Positions 23,790 through 32,288 of a DNA stretch of 64,000 nucleotides are shown in pieces. Numbering within the stretch: the stretch's first letter is position 1; the number at the start of each line of letters is the position of its first letter. The notes below the pieces were generated by a model. That model ran no database searches and was not told the origin of the DNA. It saw nothing but the letters and a program-made list of their open reading frames with translations. Position numbers and translations under genes: made by a program. Source of the stretch: Candidatus Aminicenantes bacterium UBA6072. Its GTDB lineage: Bacteria; Acidobacteriota; Aminicenantia; UBA2199. Location: assembly GCA_002436105.1 (NCBI GenBank), contig DIXU01000008.1:62001-126000 (forward strand). Direction: 5' to 3'.

Positions 23790-25802
23790 CTACAGGTCCG
23801 TAATGATCGTGAAGGGAGTGTCGCTGTAATCCTCCTGCGAGCCGTCTCCGGCCAGCAGGCGGATGGAATAGTTGGCGCCCAGCGGGGCCGTGCCGCCCGC
23901 ATGCTGGCCGACCGTCCAGGAATACGTACCCTGGGAGGCCGGGATATTGGCCACGATCTGTCCGATCTTGGTTGCCTTGTTGAACAGGATCAGGCGCACC
24001 GTCCCCGTGTAGCCGTTGGCGTTCCAGGTGATGTTGTGGGTCGCGCCCAGCTCCAGTTCGCCGCCGCTGGGAGAGGTCAGCTCGAGCTGGGTCGGGGCGG
24101 TGACCAGCGCGAAGCGCATGTCGCTGGGATCGATGATGGTATTGTCGGTGCTGCGCAGGTACATGCGGAAATCGGTGCCGGCCGTGGCCATGCCGCTGTC
24201 ATAGGTCGAGCCCACGGTCCAGTCGTAGGAGCCGGCCGCCGCGTCGATGTCATTGGCGATGTTGCCGAAGCGAACGCCGTTCTTGAACAGGACCAGGCGC
24301 ACCGTGCCGGTGTAGTTTTCGGCAGTCCAGGTGATGGTCTTGGCCGTCCCCAGGTTCCAGTGTTCCCAGCCGTTGGGGCTGGTAAGGGTCAGGGTCGGAG
24401 CGGCCTCGTCGGCATAGGCCTTGATGTTGCAGTTCAAGTTGTAGCCGGTATAAGCGTACAGGTCCTCCCAGACCGCGCCGTCATCGCTGTAGAAGCTCTC
24501 CCCGGCATTGGAGGTACACGCCGATGAGAACCCGCTGACCACGCCGTCGCAGGGGACGGGATAGGTATAGGATGTGTTGATGAACTTGACCACGACCGAG
24601 AACAGCTCGCCGTCGGCGATGGAGACAGGGGTATCCAGCAGGACGGTATAAAAGCCGGAATAGACATTCGAGCCGGTCTTGGTGGCCGCCAGGGTGCCGC
24701 TGGTGGGACTGCCGGCGGTCACTCCCTTGTAGACATAGATCTCGTAGCCGGCGTTGACGTCGTTGGCGAAGAAGCCGACGGCCTTGAGCGACAGGGGGTC
24801 GGTGGCGGTGAAGATGTTCGCGCCCCAGGCCGTGACCGCAGCATTGCCGAAACCGTAAATGAAGCCAAAGTGGTCGTACTGGTAGTTGTAATCGTAATTT
24901 GTGGCCGCGTCGGCGTTGTTGAAGCTGGCGAAGTTGCGCACCGAGGTGTCGTAGTACGACATGTAGAAGTAGCCGCCGTCGCCCCAGCCGCTGCCCCAGC
25001 TGTTGCGGACGATGAAGGCGCCGTCGCCGGGGGCGGCGGTGTTGAAGTTGGCCGCCGGGTAATTGTCGTTCCAGCCGACGACCGCCACGGCGTGGTTGGT
25101 GCCGGAGCTCGACGTGTTCTTGTAATAGCTCGTGTAGGTCGCATTATAGAAGGTGTTGCTGTGGTAATAGGAAACCTGGACCGCGCCGTAGGTGGTGATG
25201 AAGTACTTGAGCGTGTCGTTGTCGGTGTAGGAAGCGCGGGCCGGCAGGTAATTGAGCCTCTGTACGTGCTTCAGCGGGATGAACGCATCTCCTTCAGGCA
25301 GGAAGGGATGGTCATACGGAACGTCCGATTCGTTCAGCGGGCCGCTCCAGCGGGTCAGGTAAGCCATGGACATGGTGCGGTTGCCGCCGGCGCACTCGGC
25401 GTAGTCGAAGCCGTGGTTGGCGTTCAGGTCCTGCTCGGAGAAATCGAGCGTTTCGCCGGGCAGCAGGTACGATTCCAGGGACGCAAAGCTGGCGAATGCC
25501 CAGCAGGCGCCGCAGTTGGCCTGGTCGCGCACGGCGGTGAGCTTGCCCAGGGTGCGCAGGTCGTAAGCGGCATCGTAGGTGTCGATCACCCGCGGGTCGA
25601 CCACGCCCTTCATGTGCGACAGGTCGGCCGGGTCGGGGCGGTAGCCCAGCGGATGGCCGTCATCCGTCTTCATGTCGGGGTTGACGGGGTAATTGATGAA
25701 TTCCTTGTTCAGGGGGGACACCTTGCGCTCGGCTTGAAGCGTGCCGGCCGCGAAGGCGAACACCAGGATCAGGCAAATGGTGAAAAAGAAATTTTTACGC
25801 AT
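23790..25802 (-). CDS. Exported papain-like (C1A) peptidase with lectin-like and Kre9 modules
   Basis: 670 residues from the ATG at 25802 (AAGGAGG upstream). Signal peptide FFFTICLILVFAFAAGTLQA. The C1A catalytic domain spans about residues 75-310: nucleophile in DQANCGACWAF, His in GTNHAVAVVGW, Asn in VRNSWGSGWGDGGYF. A lectin_like domain typical of these peptidases follows (ADPLSLKAVGFFANDV-like start, to about residue 450). Two Kre9/KNH-like modules end the chain, nearly the same as those in the genes at 1 and 25942. A secreted or surface-attached protease by inference. It is separated from the next gene upstream by 139 bases. Confidence 0.9.
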   Translation of the reverse strand: MRKNFFFTICLILVFAFAAGTLQAERKVSPLNKEFINYPVNPDMKTDDGHPLGYRPDPADLSHMKGVVDPRVIDTYDAAYDLRTLGKLTAVRDQANCGACWAFASFASLESYLLPGETLDFSEQDLNANHGFDYAECAGGNRTMSMAYLTRWSGPLNESDVPYDHPFLPEGDAFIPLKHVQRLNYLPARASYTDNDTLKYFITTYGAVQVSYYHSNTFYNATYTSYYKNTSSSGTNHAVAVVGWNDNYPAANFNTAAPGDGAFIVRNSWGSGWGDGGYFYMSYYDTSVRNFASFNNADAATNYDYNYQYDHFGFIYGFGNAAVTAWGANIFTATDPLSLKAVGFFANDVNAGYEIYVYKGVTAGSPTSGTLAATKTGSNVYSGFYTVLLDTPVSIADGELFSVVVKFINTSYTYPVPCDGVVSGFSSACTSNAGESFYSDDGAVWEDLYAYTGYNLNCNIKAYADEAAPTLTLTSPNGWEHWNLGTAKTITWTAENYTGTVRLVLFKNGVRFGNIANDIDAAAGSYDWTVGSTYDSGMATAGTDFRMYLRSTDNTIIDPSDMRFALVTAPTQLELTSPSGGELELGATHNITWNANGYTGTVRLILFNKATKIGQIVANIPASQGTYSWTVGQHAGGTAPLGANYSIRLLAGDGSQEDYSDTPFTIITDL

Positions 25803-25941
25803 GCATTCCTCCTTGGCTTTCATCCATACATAAATGGCGGAAAAATGTCAATAGGGAGTTTTGGAAATAAAGGACTGCCAGAGCAGCCGGGCCGGACTTC
25901 CGCCGGAGCTCATCGAGCCGGGGGACAGGAAAGGCCGTCTC

Positions 25942-27486
25942 TCAATCCGCGCTGATGGTGAACGGGCCGTCGCCGTAATCCGACTGCGAGCCGTCGGCGG
26001 CGATCACGCGGATGGAATAAAGGATGTCGGGCGGAGCCGTGCCGTTGGCGTGCTCGCCCACCGTCCACAGGTAGGTGCCCTGCGCCGCCGGGATGCCGGT
26101 CGCGATCTGGCCGATCTTGGCCGCGTTGCGGAACAGGATCAGGCGCACGTTGCCCCCGTAGCCGTTGGCGTTCCAGGTGATCGCGTGCTGCGAGCCGCTC
26201 ACCCAGCTCTCGCCGCCGTTGGGAGAGGTCACCTGGATCTGGGCCGGGTCGACCAGGGAGAAACGGTAGTCGGAAGGATCGACGATCGTGTTGTCGCCGC
26301 TGCGCAGGTAGAGGCGGTAATCGGAGCCCGCCGTTGCCGTCCCTTCGATGCACTCGCCCACCGTCCAGGCGAAAGAGCCCGCGGCGGCGTCGACGCCCTT
26401 GGCGATATTGCCGAAGCGGACGCCGCCCTTGAAGAGGACCAGGCGCACCGTGCCCGCGTAGGCGCCGGCCGTCCAGGCGATATTCCTGACCGCCCCCAGC
26501 GTCCAGTGCTCGCCGCCGTTGGGCGCGGTGAGCGTCAGGGCGGGGCCGATGCCGTCCCAGCCGGCCAGCCGCGCCCAAAGCCACCAGGCGGCGTAGGCCT
26601 TGAGGTTGCCGTTCAGCGGCTGGGTGTGCTGGGCGGTGCAGTTGAACCAGTCCACGTTCAGCGCGTGGCTGTCCTGCCAGGTGATGGCCCAGTTGCCGGC
26701 GTCGGTATAATCGATGTCTCCGTCGCCGTCCACGTCGTAATAGCAGCCGTCCTCGGCCAGCAGGGGCATGTAATGGGTGAGGCCGTCGGGGTCGTAGCTC
26801 TCGATGTCGGCGAAATCATAGAGGATCTTGTCGTGGCTCAGGCAATAGGAGCGGATCTGGTCGTTGCGCTGGTTCAGGTTGCCGTCGGTGCCGCTGCCGT
26901 CCAGGTGGCTGGTCATGTAGACGAACTTCACCCCCCAGTACTCGCTCTCCAGGGCGCTCATCGGCAGCAGGTACTCGTCGATGATCTCCTGCTCGCTCAG
27001 CCAGGAGACCTGGCCGCACCACGACCAGACAATGACGTTCACGTCGGGGTTGGCGCTGCCGCGGCCGGTCGCCGGGTTGACCGACCCGAGATAATCGTGC
27101 GTGTTGTTGACCCAGGCGGGATAATAGCCCACGTCCCCGTCCATGGCGTAATCGTGCAGGTCGAGGGCGCCGCCGCTGCCGCCGTTGTTCCAGGCATAGA
27201 GGTTTTCCGGGTAGCCCAGGCCGTTCATGAAGCCCACCAGGGCGGTCATGCCGTCGGTCAGCTGGCTGCCGTGCGACGTGTGGCCGTAGGCGATATGCAG
27301 GTTCGCCTTCGCCGCCAGGATGGCCGTCTCGGGAATCCTCCTGATATCGGCGCAGGTGTGGTCGATCACGATCGCCCCGGCCGGGAAAAGACAATGGACC
27401 GGCAGCAGAAACATCACGGCGGCGCAGGCCAGGACCCCGCGCCGGACCTTGCTTTGAACCCTGTTTACCACGGATTTTTCCCTCAT
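25942..27486 (-). CDS. Exported protein: own N-terminal domain plus two Kre9 modules
   Basis: 514 residues; GGAGGCACC before the ATG at 27486. Signal peptide GVLACAAVMFLLPVHCLFPAGA. The N-terminal domain (about 300 residues) starts IVIDHTCADIRRIPETAI and continues IAYGHTSHGSQLTDGM, VWSWCGQVSWLSEQEI, KFVYMTSHLDG and YDFADIESY. It ends at WWLWARLAGWDG. GHTSHGS and the spacing of conserved polar residues suggest an SGNH-like hydrolase fold, unproven. Two Kre9/KNH-like modules follow. The protein at the left edge of the window has the same parts in reverse order. Probably surface-exposed. Confidence 0.8.
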   Translation of the reverse strand: MREKSVVNRVQSKVRRGVLACAAVMFLLPVHCLFPAGAIVIDHTCADIRRIPETAILAAKANLHIAYGHTSHGSQLTDGMTALVGFMNGLGYPENLYAWNNGGSGGALDLHDYAMDGDVGYYPAWVNNTHDYLGSVNPATGRGSANPDVNVIVWSWCGQVSWLSEQEIIDEYLLPMSALESEYWGVKFVYMTSHLDGSGTDGNLNQRNDQIRSYCLSHDKILYDFADIESYDPDGLTHYMPLLAEDGCYYDVDGDGDIDYTDAGNWAITWQDSHALNVDWFNCTAQHTQPLNGNLKAYAAWWLWARLAGWDGIGPALTLTAPNGGEHWTLGAVRNIAWTAGAYAGTVRLVLFKGGVRFGNIAKGVDAAAGSFAWTVGECIEGTATAGSDYRLYLRSGDNTIVDPSDYRFSLVDPAQIQVTSPNGGESWVSGSQHAITWNANGYGGNVRLILFRNAAKIGQIATGIPAAQGTYLWTVGEHANGTAPPDILYSIRVIAADGSQSDYGDGPFTISAD

Positions 27487-27581
27487 GGTGCCTCCCCGGA
27501 TCGGCGAGCGATCCCAGGGCCACTGTAGCGCTTTTTCACGAATCGCGCAAGCGCGGGCGCGAAGAAGCGGCGCTTCCCGCC

Positions 27582-27908
27582 TCAAAGGGCGGCCAGGAAC
27601 TCGGCCCAACGGCGCCGGGGAATGCCCAGGGCCAGGATGGAATCGGCGCGGGCGACGATATTACCCCGCTCGAAGGCGATGAAGGTGGGCACGGCGCGGA
27701 TGGCATATTCATTCCAGAGCGGGTTGCGCGGGTCGTCGAGCTTTACCCTCAGGAAATCGAGGTCGGCGGAGCGCTCACCCATCAGTTCGGCGAAGCGGCC
27801 CTGGTAGGCGACGCAATATGGGCAGCCGCTCATCTCGAAAAAGACCACCGTCTTTTTTTCGCCGGCGAGATGCGCCGCCAGGTCGGCGGGATCATTCAGC
27901 TCGCGCAT
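27582..27908 (-). CDS. Thioredoxin-fold protein
   Basis: 108 residues with the redox motif CPYC in VVFFEMSGCPYCVAYQGRF, and cis-proline in IRAVPTFIAFERGNIV. It lacks a signal peptide, so it acts in the cytosol as a thioredoxin- or glutaredoxin-like reductant; CPYC is the glutaredoxin dithiol motif, while overall length and the PTF block look thioredoxin-like. The start codon overlaps the stop of the upstream DUF3943 gene (ATGA), so translation is coupled. Partner proteins are not evident. Confidence 0.85.
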   Translation of the reverse strand: MRELNDPADLAAHLAGEKKTVVFFEMSGCPYCVAYQGRFAELMGERSADLDFLRVKLDDPRNPLWNEYAIRAVPTFIAFERGNIVARADSILALGIPRRRWAEFLAAL

Positions 27909-29449
27909 CAGAAAGACAGTCCCAGCCTGTAAAAGAAGCGCAGCTCATGGTTCTTGCGGCTGACCTCGTGGAAGCGGCCCCAGCGGTCGATCCCCTCCAG
28001 GTTCAGGGAAAGGAAGAGGGGCGAGCGCGGCAGGGCAAGAGAAAGTCCGGCATTGAATGTGAAGCGGGAATCGCAGAGCGGCGAGTCGTCCAGGACCTGG
28101 TCCTGGTAGCGGTCAAGCCCCTGGATCGAGCGGAAGCGCTGGTAGCGCGCCCCGGCCTCGGCGCGCACGGCTCCGCGACGGACGTCGAGGCGGCCGCCGA
28201 GCGTGTAGCCCAGCGAATAGTAATAGCCCCAGTTGTGCAGGGTCGTCTTCACCCCCCAGGGATCGTGGAGGGCGGTGTAGTCGTTGTAGGCCAGCGAATT
28301 GACCATGCCGAAGTCGAGCGTGGCGTCGACGCCGACCCGGGCGCTGAAGCGGCCGGCGTAGCCGGTCCAGTCGAAGGCCGGACCGATCAGGTGCAGGGTC
28401 GAGAATTTGTCGGTGTAGCGCGTCGGCCGCTCGCGCTCGAACCAGCGCGCGATCATCCCCAGGTCGTTGCCGTCGTAGGCGGCGACCGGCTTCTTCTGGA
28501 AGAAGTCCCAGGCCGTGACCGCGCCCAGCCACCACTCCGAGCCGCGCCGGCCGCCGCTGCCGTCGGCGCGCACGTCCCGCCGCCACCAGCCGGCCAGGAC
28601 GCAGCGGGTGGAGAAGGCCAGCTCCTCGACCATGCGCCGGTTGAAGCTGGCGAACAGCCGGTATTCATTGTCGATCGGCAGGTGGGCGTATCCCGAGCCG
28701 GAACCGGGGCGGCCGTAGCCCGGGAGGGTGACCAGGCGCAGGTCGAGGTCGAGCACGGCGTGGCTGCCGGAGCCGTCGGCGGGAGAAACGGGGCCGTCCT
28801 TGAGGCCGAAGTTCAGGCGGAAGTCGTTGCGGTCCTGAAGTCGCACCCGGGGCGGCCGGTTCCTGCCGTCCAGGAGATCGTTGATCGCCAGCGGCGGGTT
28901 GACGAGCGTCTCGGCCAGGCGGCTGGCCAGTCCGGGACGGCGGCGGAAATGATCGGCGATCTGGAACAGGGGCTCGCCGATGGCCGGGCCGCCCATCCAG
29001 GTGTAGACATGGTCGTTGATCGAGGAGATCTCCCGCCATTCGGCGAAATACTCCCACAGCAGCGACCCGCCCGAGGAGAACAGGAAGGAGACGAAGGGGC
29101 TGAGATGGTTGCTGCGCGCCCAGTTGTAATACAGGGCCCCGGACCAGGCGTGGGTCCAGTTCAGGCGCAGGTTGTTCGAATCCAGCCGCAGCCCCTCGGA
29201 AGTGAAGAACTTGCGCTTCTGGTCCTTCCAGGACAGTTCGAACTGCCAGTCCTCGATGAACTTCGAGTACTTGAGATTGTAGTTGACCGCCGAGATCCCC
29301 CAGTTGATGCCCATCTCGATGAACGCCCGGCCGGTCTTCGCCCTCGGCTTCGCCGCTGGGTCAGCCGCGGTCACGGCCTCTTCCTGGCCGGCCAGGAATC
29401 CGCAGTGAAAAAGCATGAGCAGAACGAGCAGGATTTTCACTGTTTTCAC
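27908..29449 (-). CDS. DUF3943 outer-membrane-associated protein
   Basis: 513 residues from GTG 29449; a second GTG at 29440, preceded by AGGTGAAAAC, is equally possible. Signal peptide VKILLVLLMLFHCGFLA. The DUF3943 hallmark WEYFAEWREISSINDHVYTWMGGPAIGEPLFQ lies near residue 140. Many amphipathic strands follow (FSARVGVDATLDFGMVNS, NWGYYYSLGYTLGGRLDVRRG), ending FFYRLGLSF with a C-terminal phenylalanine as in outer-membrane barrels. Function unknown. Overlaps the thioredoxin-like gene downstream by the ATGA arrangement. It is divergent from the NAD synthesis genes. Confidence 0.8.
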   Translation of the reverse strand: MKTVKILLVLLMLFHCGFLAGQEEAVTAADPAAKPRAKTGRAFIEMGINWGISAVNYNLKYSKFIEDWQFELSWKDQKRKFFTSEGLRLDSNNLRLNWTHAWSGALYYNWARSNHLSPFVSFLFSSGGSLLWEYFAEWREISSINDHVYTWMGGPAIGEPLFQIADHFRRRPGLASRLAETLVNPPLAINDLLDGRNRPPRVRLQDRNDFRLNFGLKDGPVSPADGSGSHAVLDLDLRLVTLPGYGRPGSGSGYAHLPIDNEYRLFASFNRRMVEELAFSTRCVLAGWWRRDVRADGSGGRRGSEWWLGAVTAWDFFQKKPVAAYDGNDLGMIARWFERERPTRYTDKFSTLHLIGPAFDWTGYAGRFSARVGVDATLDFGMVNSLAYNDYTALHDPWGVKTTLHNWGYYYSLGYTLGGRLDVRRGAVRAEAGARYQRFRSIQGLDRYQDQVLDDSPLCDSRFTFNAGLSLALPRSPLFLSLNLEGIDRWGRFHEVSRKNHELRFFYRLGLSF

Positions 29450-29573
29450 CTGGATTCCTTCGGGGGAAAGACCGTTCAAGGAAAGGAAAATACCACATCG
29501 GCGCCCGGGTGTCAAACGTTCCATGACACTGCAACACCTGCGCTTCCGCAGAAAGTCACCCGGCCGGGCAGGA

Positions 29574-29602
29574 TTGTTTCCCCCACCCGGCTGTGCTATA
29601 TT
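29574..29602 (+). promoter_or_regulatory. Promoter for the NAD synthesis pair, leaderless arrangement
   Basis: TTGTTT at 29574-29579, a 17-base spacer and TATATT at 29597-29602 are followed after 6 bases by the ATG at 29609. The expected transcription start coincides with the start codon, and there is no Shine-Dalgarno sequence. Confidence 0.6.
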
Positions 29603-29608
29603 CCCCAC

Positions 29609-30442
29609 ATGAAGGTCAGAGCCGTACAGTTCGCCCCGGCGCTGGGTGACGTCGGGAAGAACCTGGAATTCCATGTTGCCCAGGTCGAGCGCGCCGTCAG
29701 GGACAAGCGGGAACTGATCGTCTTCCCGGAGCTGAGCCTCAGCGGCTACCAGCTGAAGGACCTCGCCGCCGAAGTGGCCCTGCGCCCGGGCGGCCGCGAG
29801 TGGCGCCGGCTGGAGAAGCTGAGCCGCGCCATCGACATCATCGCCGGCGCCCCGCTGGAAGAGGAGCCGGGCATCATCCGCAACGCGGCCGTTTATTTTT
29901 CCCGCGGCCGGGCCCTCCACGTGCACCGCAAGGCGCAGCTGCCCAACTACGGCATGTTCGAGGAGGGCATGGTCTTCAAGCCCGGCGACGAATTCCTCGC
30001 TTTCCGGATCGGCCCCTTCAGCGCCGGCATCCTCATCTGCCGCGAGATCCTGTTCCCCATGCTGGCCTACCTGTACTTCCTGCAGAAGACCGACCTGCTG
30101 ATCGGCATCTCCAACAGCCCGCAGCGCGGGATCGGCCGCGACGGCATCTCATCCTTCCAGCTCTGGGAAACCATGGGCTACGTCTTCTCCCAGTTCTACC
30201 AGCAGAACTACCTGTTCGTGAACCGCGTGGGCTTCGAGGACGGCATCGGCTTCGGCGGCGGCTCCTTTTTCGCCCGCGCCGGGCGCGGCATCGTCCAGAA
30301 GGCCGCCTATGTCGACGAGGACGTCCTCGACGCCGAGGTGCGCGCCGCCGACGTGCGCCGCGCCCGCATCGCCTCGTCGTACCTCCGCGACGACCAGCCC
30401 GCCCTGGTCCTGAAAGAGATGAGGAGGATCCTTCATGCTTAA
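29609..30442 (+). CDS. Nitrilase-superfamily amidohydrolase, likely glutaminase partner of NadE
   Basis: 277 residues of the carbon-nitrogen hydrolase fold. Catalytic Glu in IVFPELSLSGY, Lys in VHRKAQLPNYG and Cys in AGILICREILFP are all present. Together with QRGIGRDG and FVNRVGFEDGIGFGGGSFF they match the glutaminase domain that is fused to NAD synthetase in glutamine-dependent NadE. Here it is a separate gene overlapping nadE by 8 bases, so the two probably form a complex in which ammonia from glutamine is channelled to NadE. Free-standing amidase activity is the alternative. No signal peptide. Confidence 0.85.
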   Translation: MKVRAVQFAPALGDVGKNLEFHVAQVERAVRDKRELIVFPELSLSGYQLKDLAAEVALRPGGREWRRLEKLSRAIDIIAGAPLEEEPGIIRNAAVYFSRGRALHVHRKAQLPNYGMFEEGMVFKPGDEFLAFRIGPFSAGILICREILFPMLAYLYFLQKTDLLIGISNSPQRGIGRDGISSFQLWETMGYVFSQFYQQNYLFVNRVGFEDGIGFGGGSFFARAGRGIVQKAAYVDEDVLDAEVRAADVRRARIASSYLRDDQPALVLKEMRRILHA

Positions 30443-31250
30443 GATCGACTGCCGGATGGTGGAAAAGATCCTGACGGCCTTCATCAAGGACAGCGTGATC
30501 AAGAACGGCTTCCGCAACGCCATCGTCGGCGTCTCGGGCGGCCTCGACTCGGCCGTGGTGCTGGCGCTGTGCCGGAAGGCGCTGGGCGCCGCCCGCACCT
30601 TCGCCCTCCTGCTCCCCTACCACGCCTCGGACCCCGACAGCCTGCGCCACGGCAAGATGGCCTGCCGGAAGTTCAAGGTGCCCTTCGAGGTGATCGACAT
30701 CTCGCCGGCGGTCGACGCCTACTTCGAGCGTTTCCCGGCCGAAACCAGGCTCCAGGTCGGCAACAAGTGCGCCCGCGAGCGCATGGCCGTGCTCTACGAC
30801 CAATCGGCCCGCAGGCAGGCTCTGGTGGCCGGCACCTCGAACAAGAGCGAGCTGCTCATCGGCTACTCCACCCAGTTCGGCGACTCGGCCTGCGCCTTCC
30901 AGCCCATCGGCGACCTGTACAAGACGCAGGTGTTCGAGCTGGCGCGCCACCTGGGCGTGCCCGGGGAGATCGTGGCCAAGAAGCCCAGCGCCGACCTGTG
31001 GCCGGGCCAGACCGACGAGGGGGAGATCGGCATCGCCTACGAGGACCTCGACGTCCTGCTGCACCTGATGGTCGACATGCGCTGGGACGAGGGCGAGATC
31101 ATCGAGCGCGGCTTCAAGCTGCCGCTCATCCGCCGCGTGCGCAAGATGATCGTCAACTCGCAGTTCAAGCGCACCATGCCGCCCGTCGCCAAGCTCCATG
31201 CCCGCACCATAGGCATCGATTTCAGGTATCTCAGGGACTGGAACAAGTGA
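30435..31250 (+). CDS. nadE: NAD+ synthetase
   Basis: 271 residues, full-length synthetase domain. It amidates nicotinic acid adenine dinucleotide to NAD+ using ATP. PP-loop VGVSGGLDSAVVLAL at about residues 31-45; VAGTSNKSELLIGY; FQPIGDLYKTQV; KKPSADLWPGQTDE. These are the conserved NadE ATP- and NaAD-binding blocks. It lacks a fused glutaminase domain, which is supplied by the overlapping upstream gene. A GGAGG sits 10 bases before the ATG inside that gene. Cytosolic enzyme of the last step of NAD biosynthesis. Confidence 0.95.
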   Translation: MLKIDCRMVEKILTAFIKDSVIKNGFRNAIVGVSGGLDSAVVLALCRKALGAARTFALLLPYHASDPDSLRHGKMACRKFKVPFEVIDISPAVDAYFERFPAETRLQVGNKCARERMAVLYDQSARRQALVAGTSNKSELLIGYSTQFGDSACAFQPIGDLYKTQVFELARHLGVPGEIVAKKPSADLWPGQTDEGEIGIAYEDLDVLLHLMVDMRWDEGEIIERGFKLPLIRRVRKMIVNSQFKRTMPPVAKLHARTIGIDFRYLRDWNK

Positions 31251-31266
31251 AATATCGAACAAACGT

Positions 31267-31458
31267 GACGCGTAACGCGTGACGCGTGACGCGCGAAGAG
31301 GAAGATAAAATGAGGCTCGCCGTTCGACCTTCGAAGAGGACTTTAACCCAATGATCGAAACATTGGCAAGAGCAAATGACTGCCTGGGCTTTCGTTTGGG
31401 TCATTGGAATTTTGAATTTGGAATTTGTTTGGGATTTGGGATTTGTGATTTGGAATTT
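31267..31458. repeat. Two heptamer arrays between nadE and rsmI
   Basis: Four GACGCGT-type units at 31267-31294, and seven units of the GGAATTT / GGGATTT / GTGATTT kind at 31406-31458 with a four-base interruption. Both arrays have a strict 7-base period with substitutions. No gene is present in 31251-31481. Confidence 0.7.
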
Positions 31459-31481
31459 AAGTCTTCCGAGAGAATTTTGTA

Positions 31482-32288
31482 ATGGCACTCTACATTGTTC
31501 CTACTCCCATCGGCAACCTGGGCGACATCACCCGGCGCGCCGTCGAGGTCCTCTCGCGCGTCGCTTTCGTCATCGCCGAGGACAGCCGCACCACGCTCAA
31601 GCTGCTGAACCACCTGGGGATCAGGAAGCGCATCGTCAGCCACTACCGCCCGAAGGAGCAGGAGCAGGCGGAAAGGATCGTCGCCATGCTGGCCGCCGGC
31701 GAGGACGGCGCCCTGGTCACCGACTCGGGGACGCCGGCGATATCCGATCCCGGGCACATCCTGGTGCGCCGGGCGATCGACGCCGGCATCGAGGTCGTGC
31801 CGCTGCCGGGAGCGACCGCCTTCGTCCCCGCCCTCTCCGCCGCCGGCATCGACTCCCGCCGCTTTTTGTTCCTCGGCTTCCCGCCCCGGGCGCGGGGCGA
31901 ATTGCGGCGCTTTCTTGCCGATGTCTCCGCCCTGCCCTACGCCCTCGTGCTCTATGAGTCGCCCCGGCGCCTGGAGGAGCTCCTCGCCGCCGCCGCCGAG
32001 GTCCTGGGCGACCGCGAGTTCGCCCTGGCCAAGGAGATCAGCAAGAAGCACGAAAAGATCGTGCGCGCCCGGCTGGGCGCATGGCGCGCCGCCCTGGGCG
32101 ATACGGCCGTCCTGGGCGAGATGGTGCTGGTGATCGCCGGCGCCAACGGCAGGGACCGGCGCGAGCCGGCCCCGGAATTTGACGACATCGACGACCTCTA
32201 CGCCTTTTTCCATCAGCGCTTCGGCATGGGCAAGAACGCCCTGAAAAAGATCCTGATGAAGAAAAAGGCGCGCGGCGCCCGCGGCTGA
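31482..32288 (+). CDS. rsmI: 16S rRNA (cytidine1402-2'-O)-methyltransferase
   Basis: 268 residues of the tetrapyrrole-methylase fold. The opening YIVPTPIGNLGDITRRA and FVIAEDSRTTLKLLNHLGI are diagnostic of RsmI. VTDSGTPAISDPG and VPLPGATAFVPALSAAG form the SAM site, and LYESPRRLEELL and LAKEISKKHE follow. It methylates the 2'-O of C1402 in the decoding centre of 16S rRNA, together with RsmH. The C-terminal basic helix (KNALKKILMKKKA) fits rRNA contact. TGATG overlap with the next gene couples them. Confidence 0.95.
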   Translation: MALYIVPTPIGNLGDITRRAVEVLSRVAFVIAEDSRTTLKLLNHLGIRKRIVSHYRPKEQEQAERIVAMLAAGEDGALVTDSGTPAISDPGHILVRRAIDAGIEVVPLPGATAFVPALSAAGIDSRRFLFLGFPPRARGELRRFLADVSALPYALVLYESPRRLEELLAAAAEVLGDREFALAKEISKKHEKIVRARLGAWRAALGDTAVLGEMVLVIAGANGRDRREPAPEFDDIDDLYAFFHQRFGMGKNALKKILMKKKARGARG

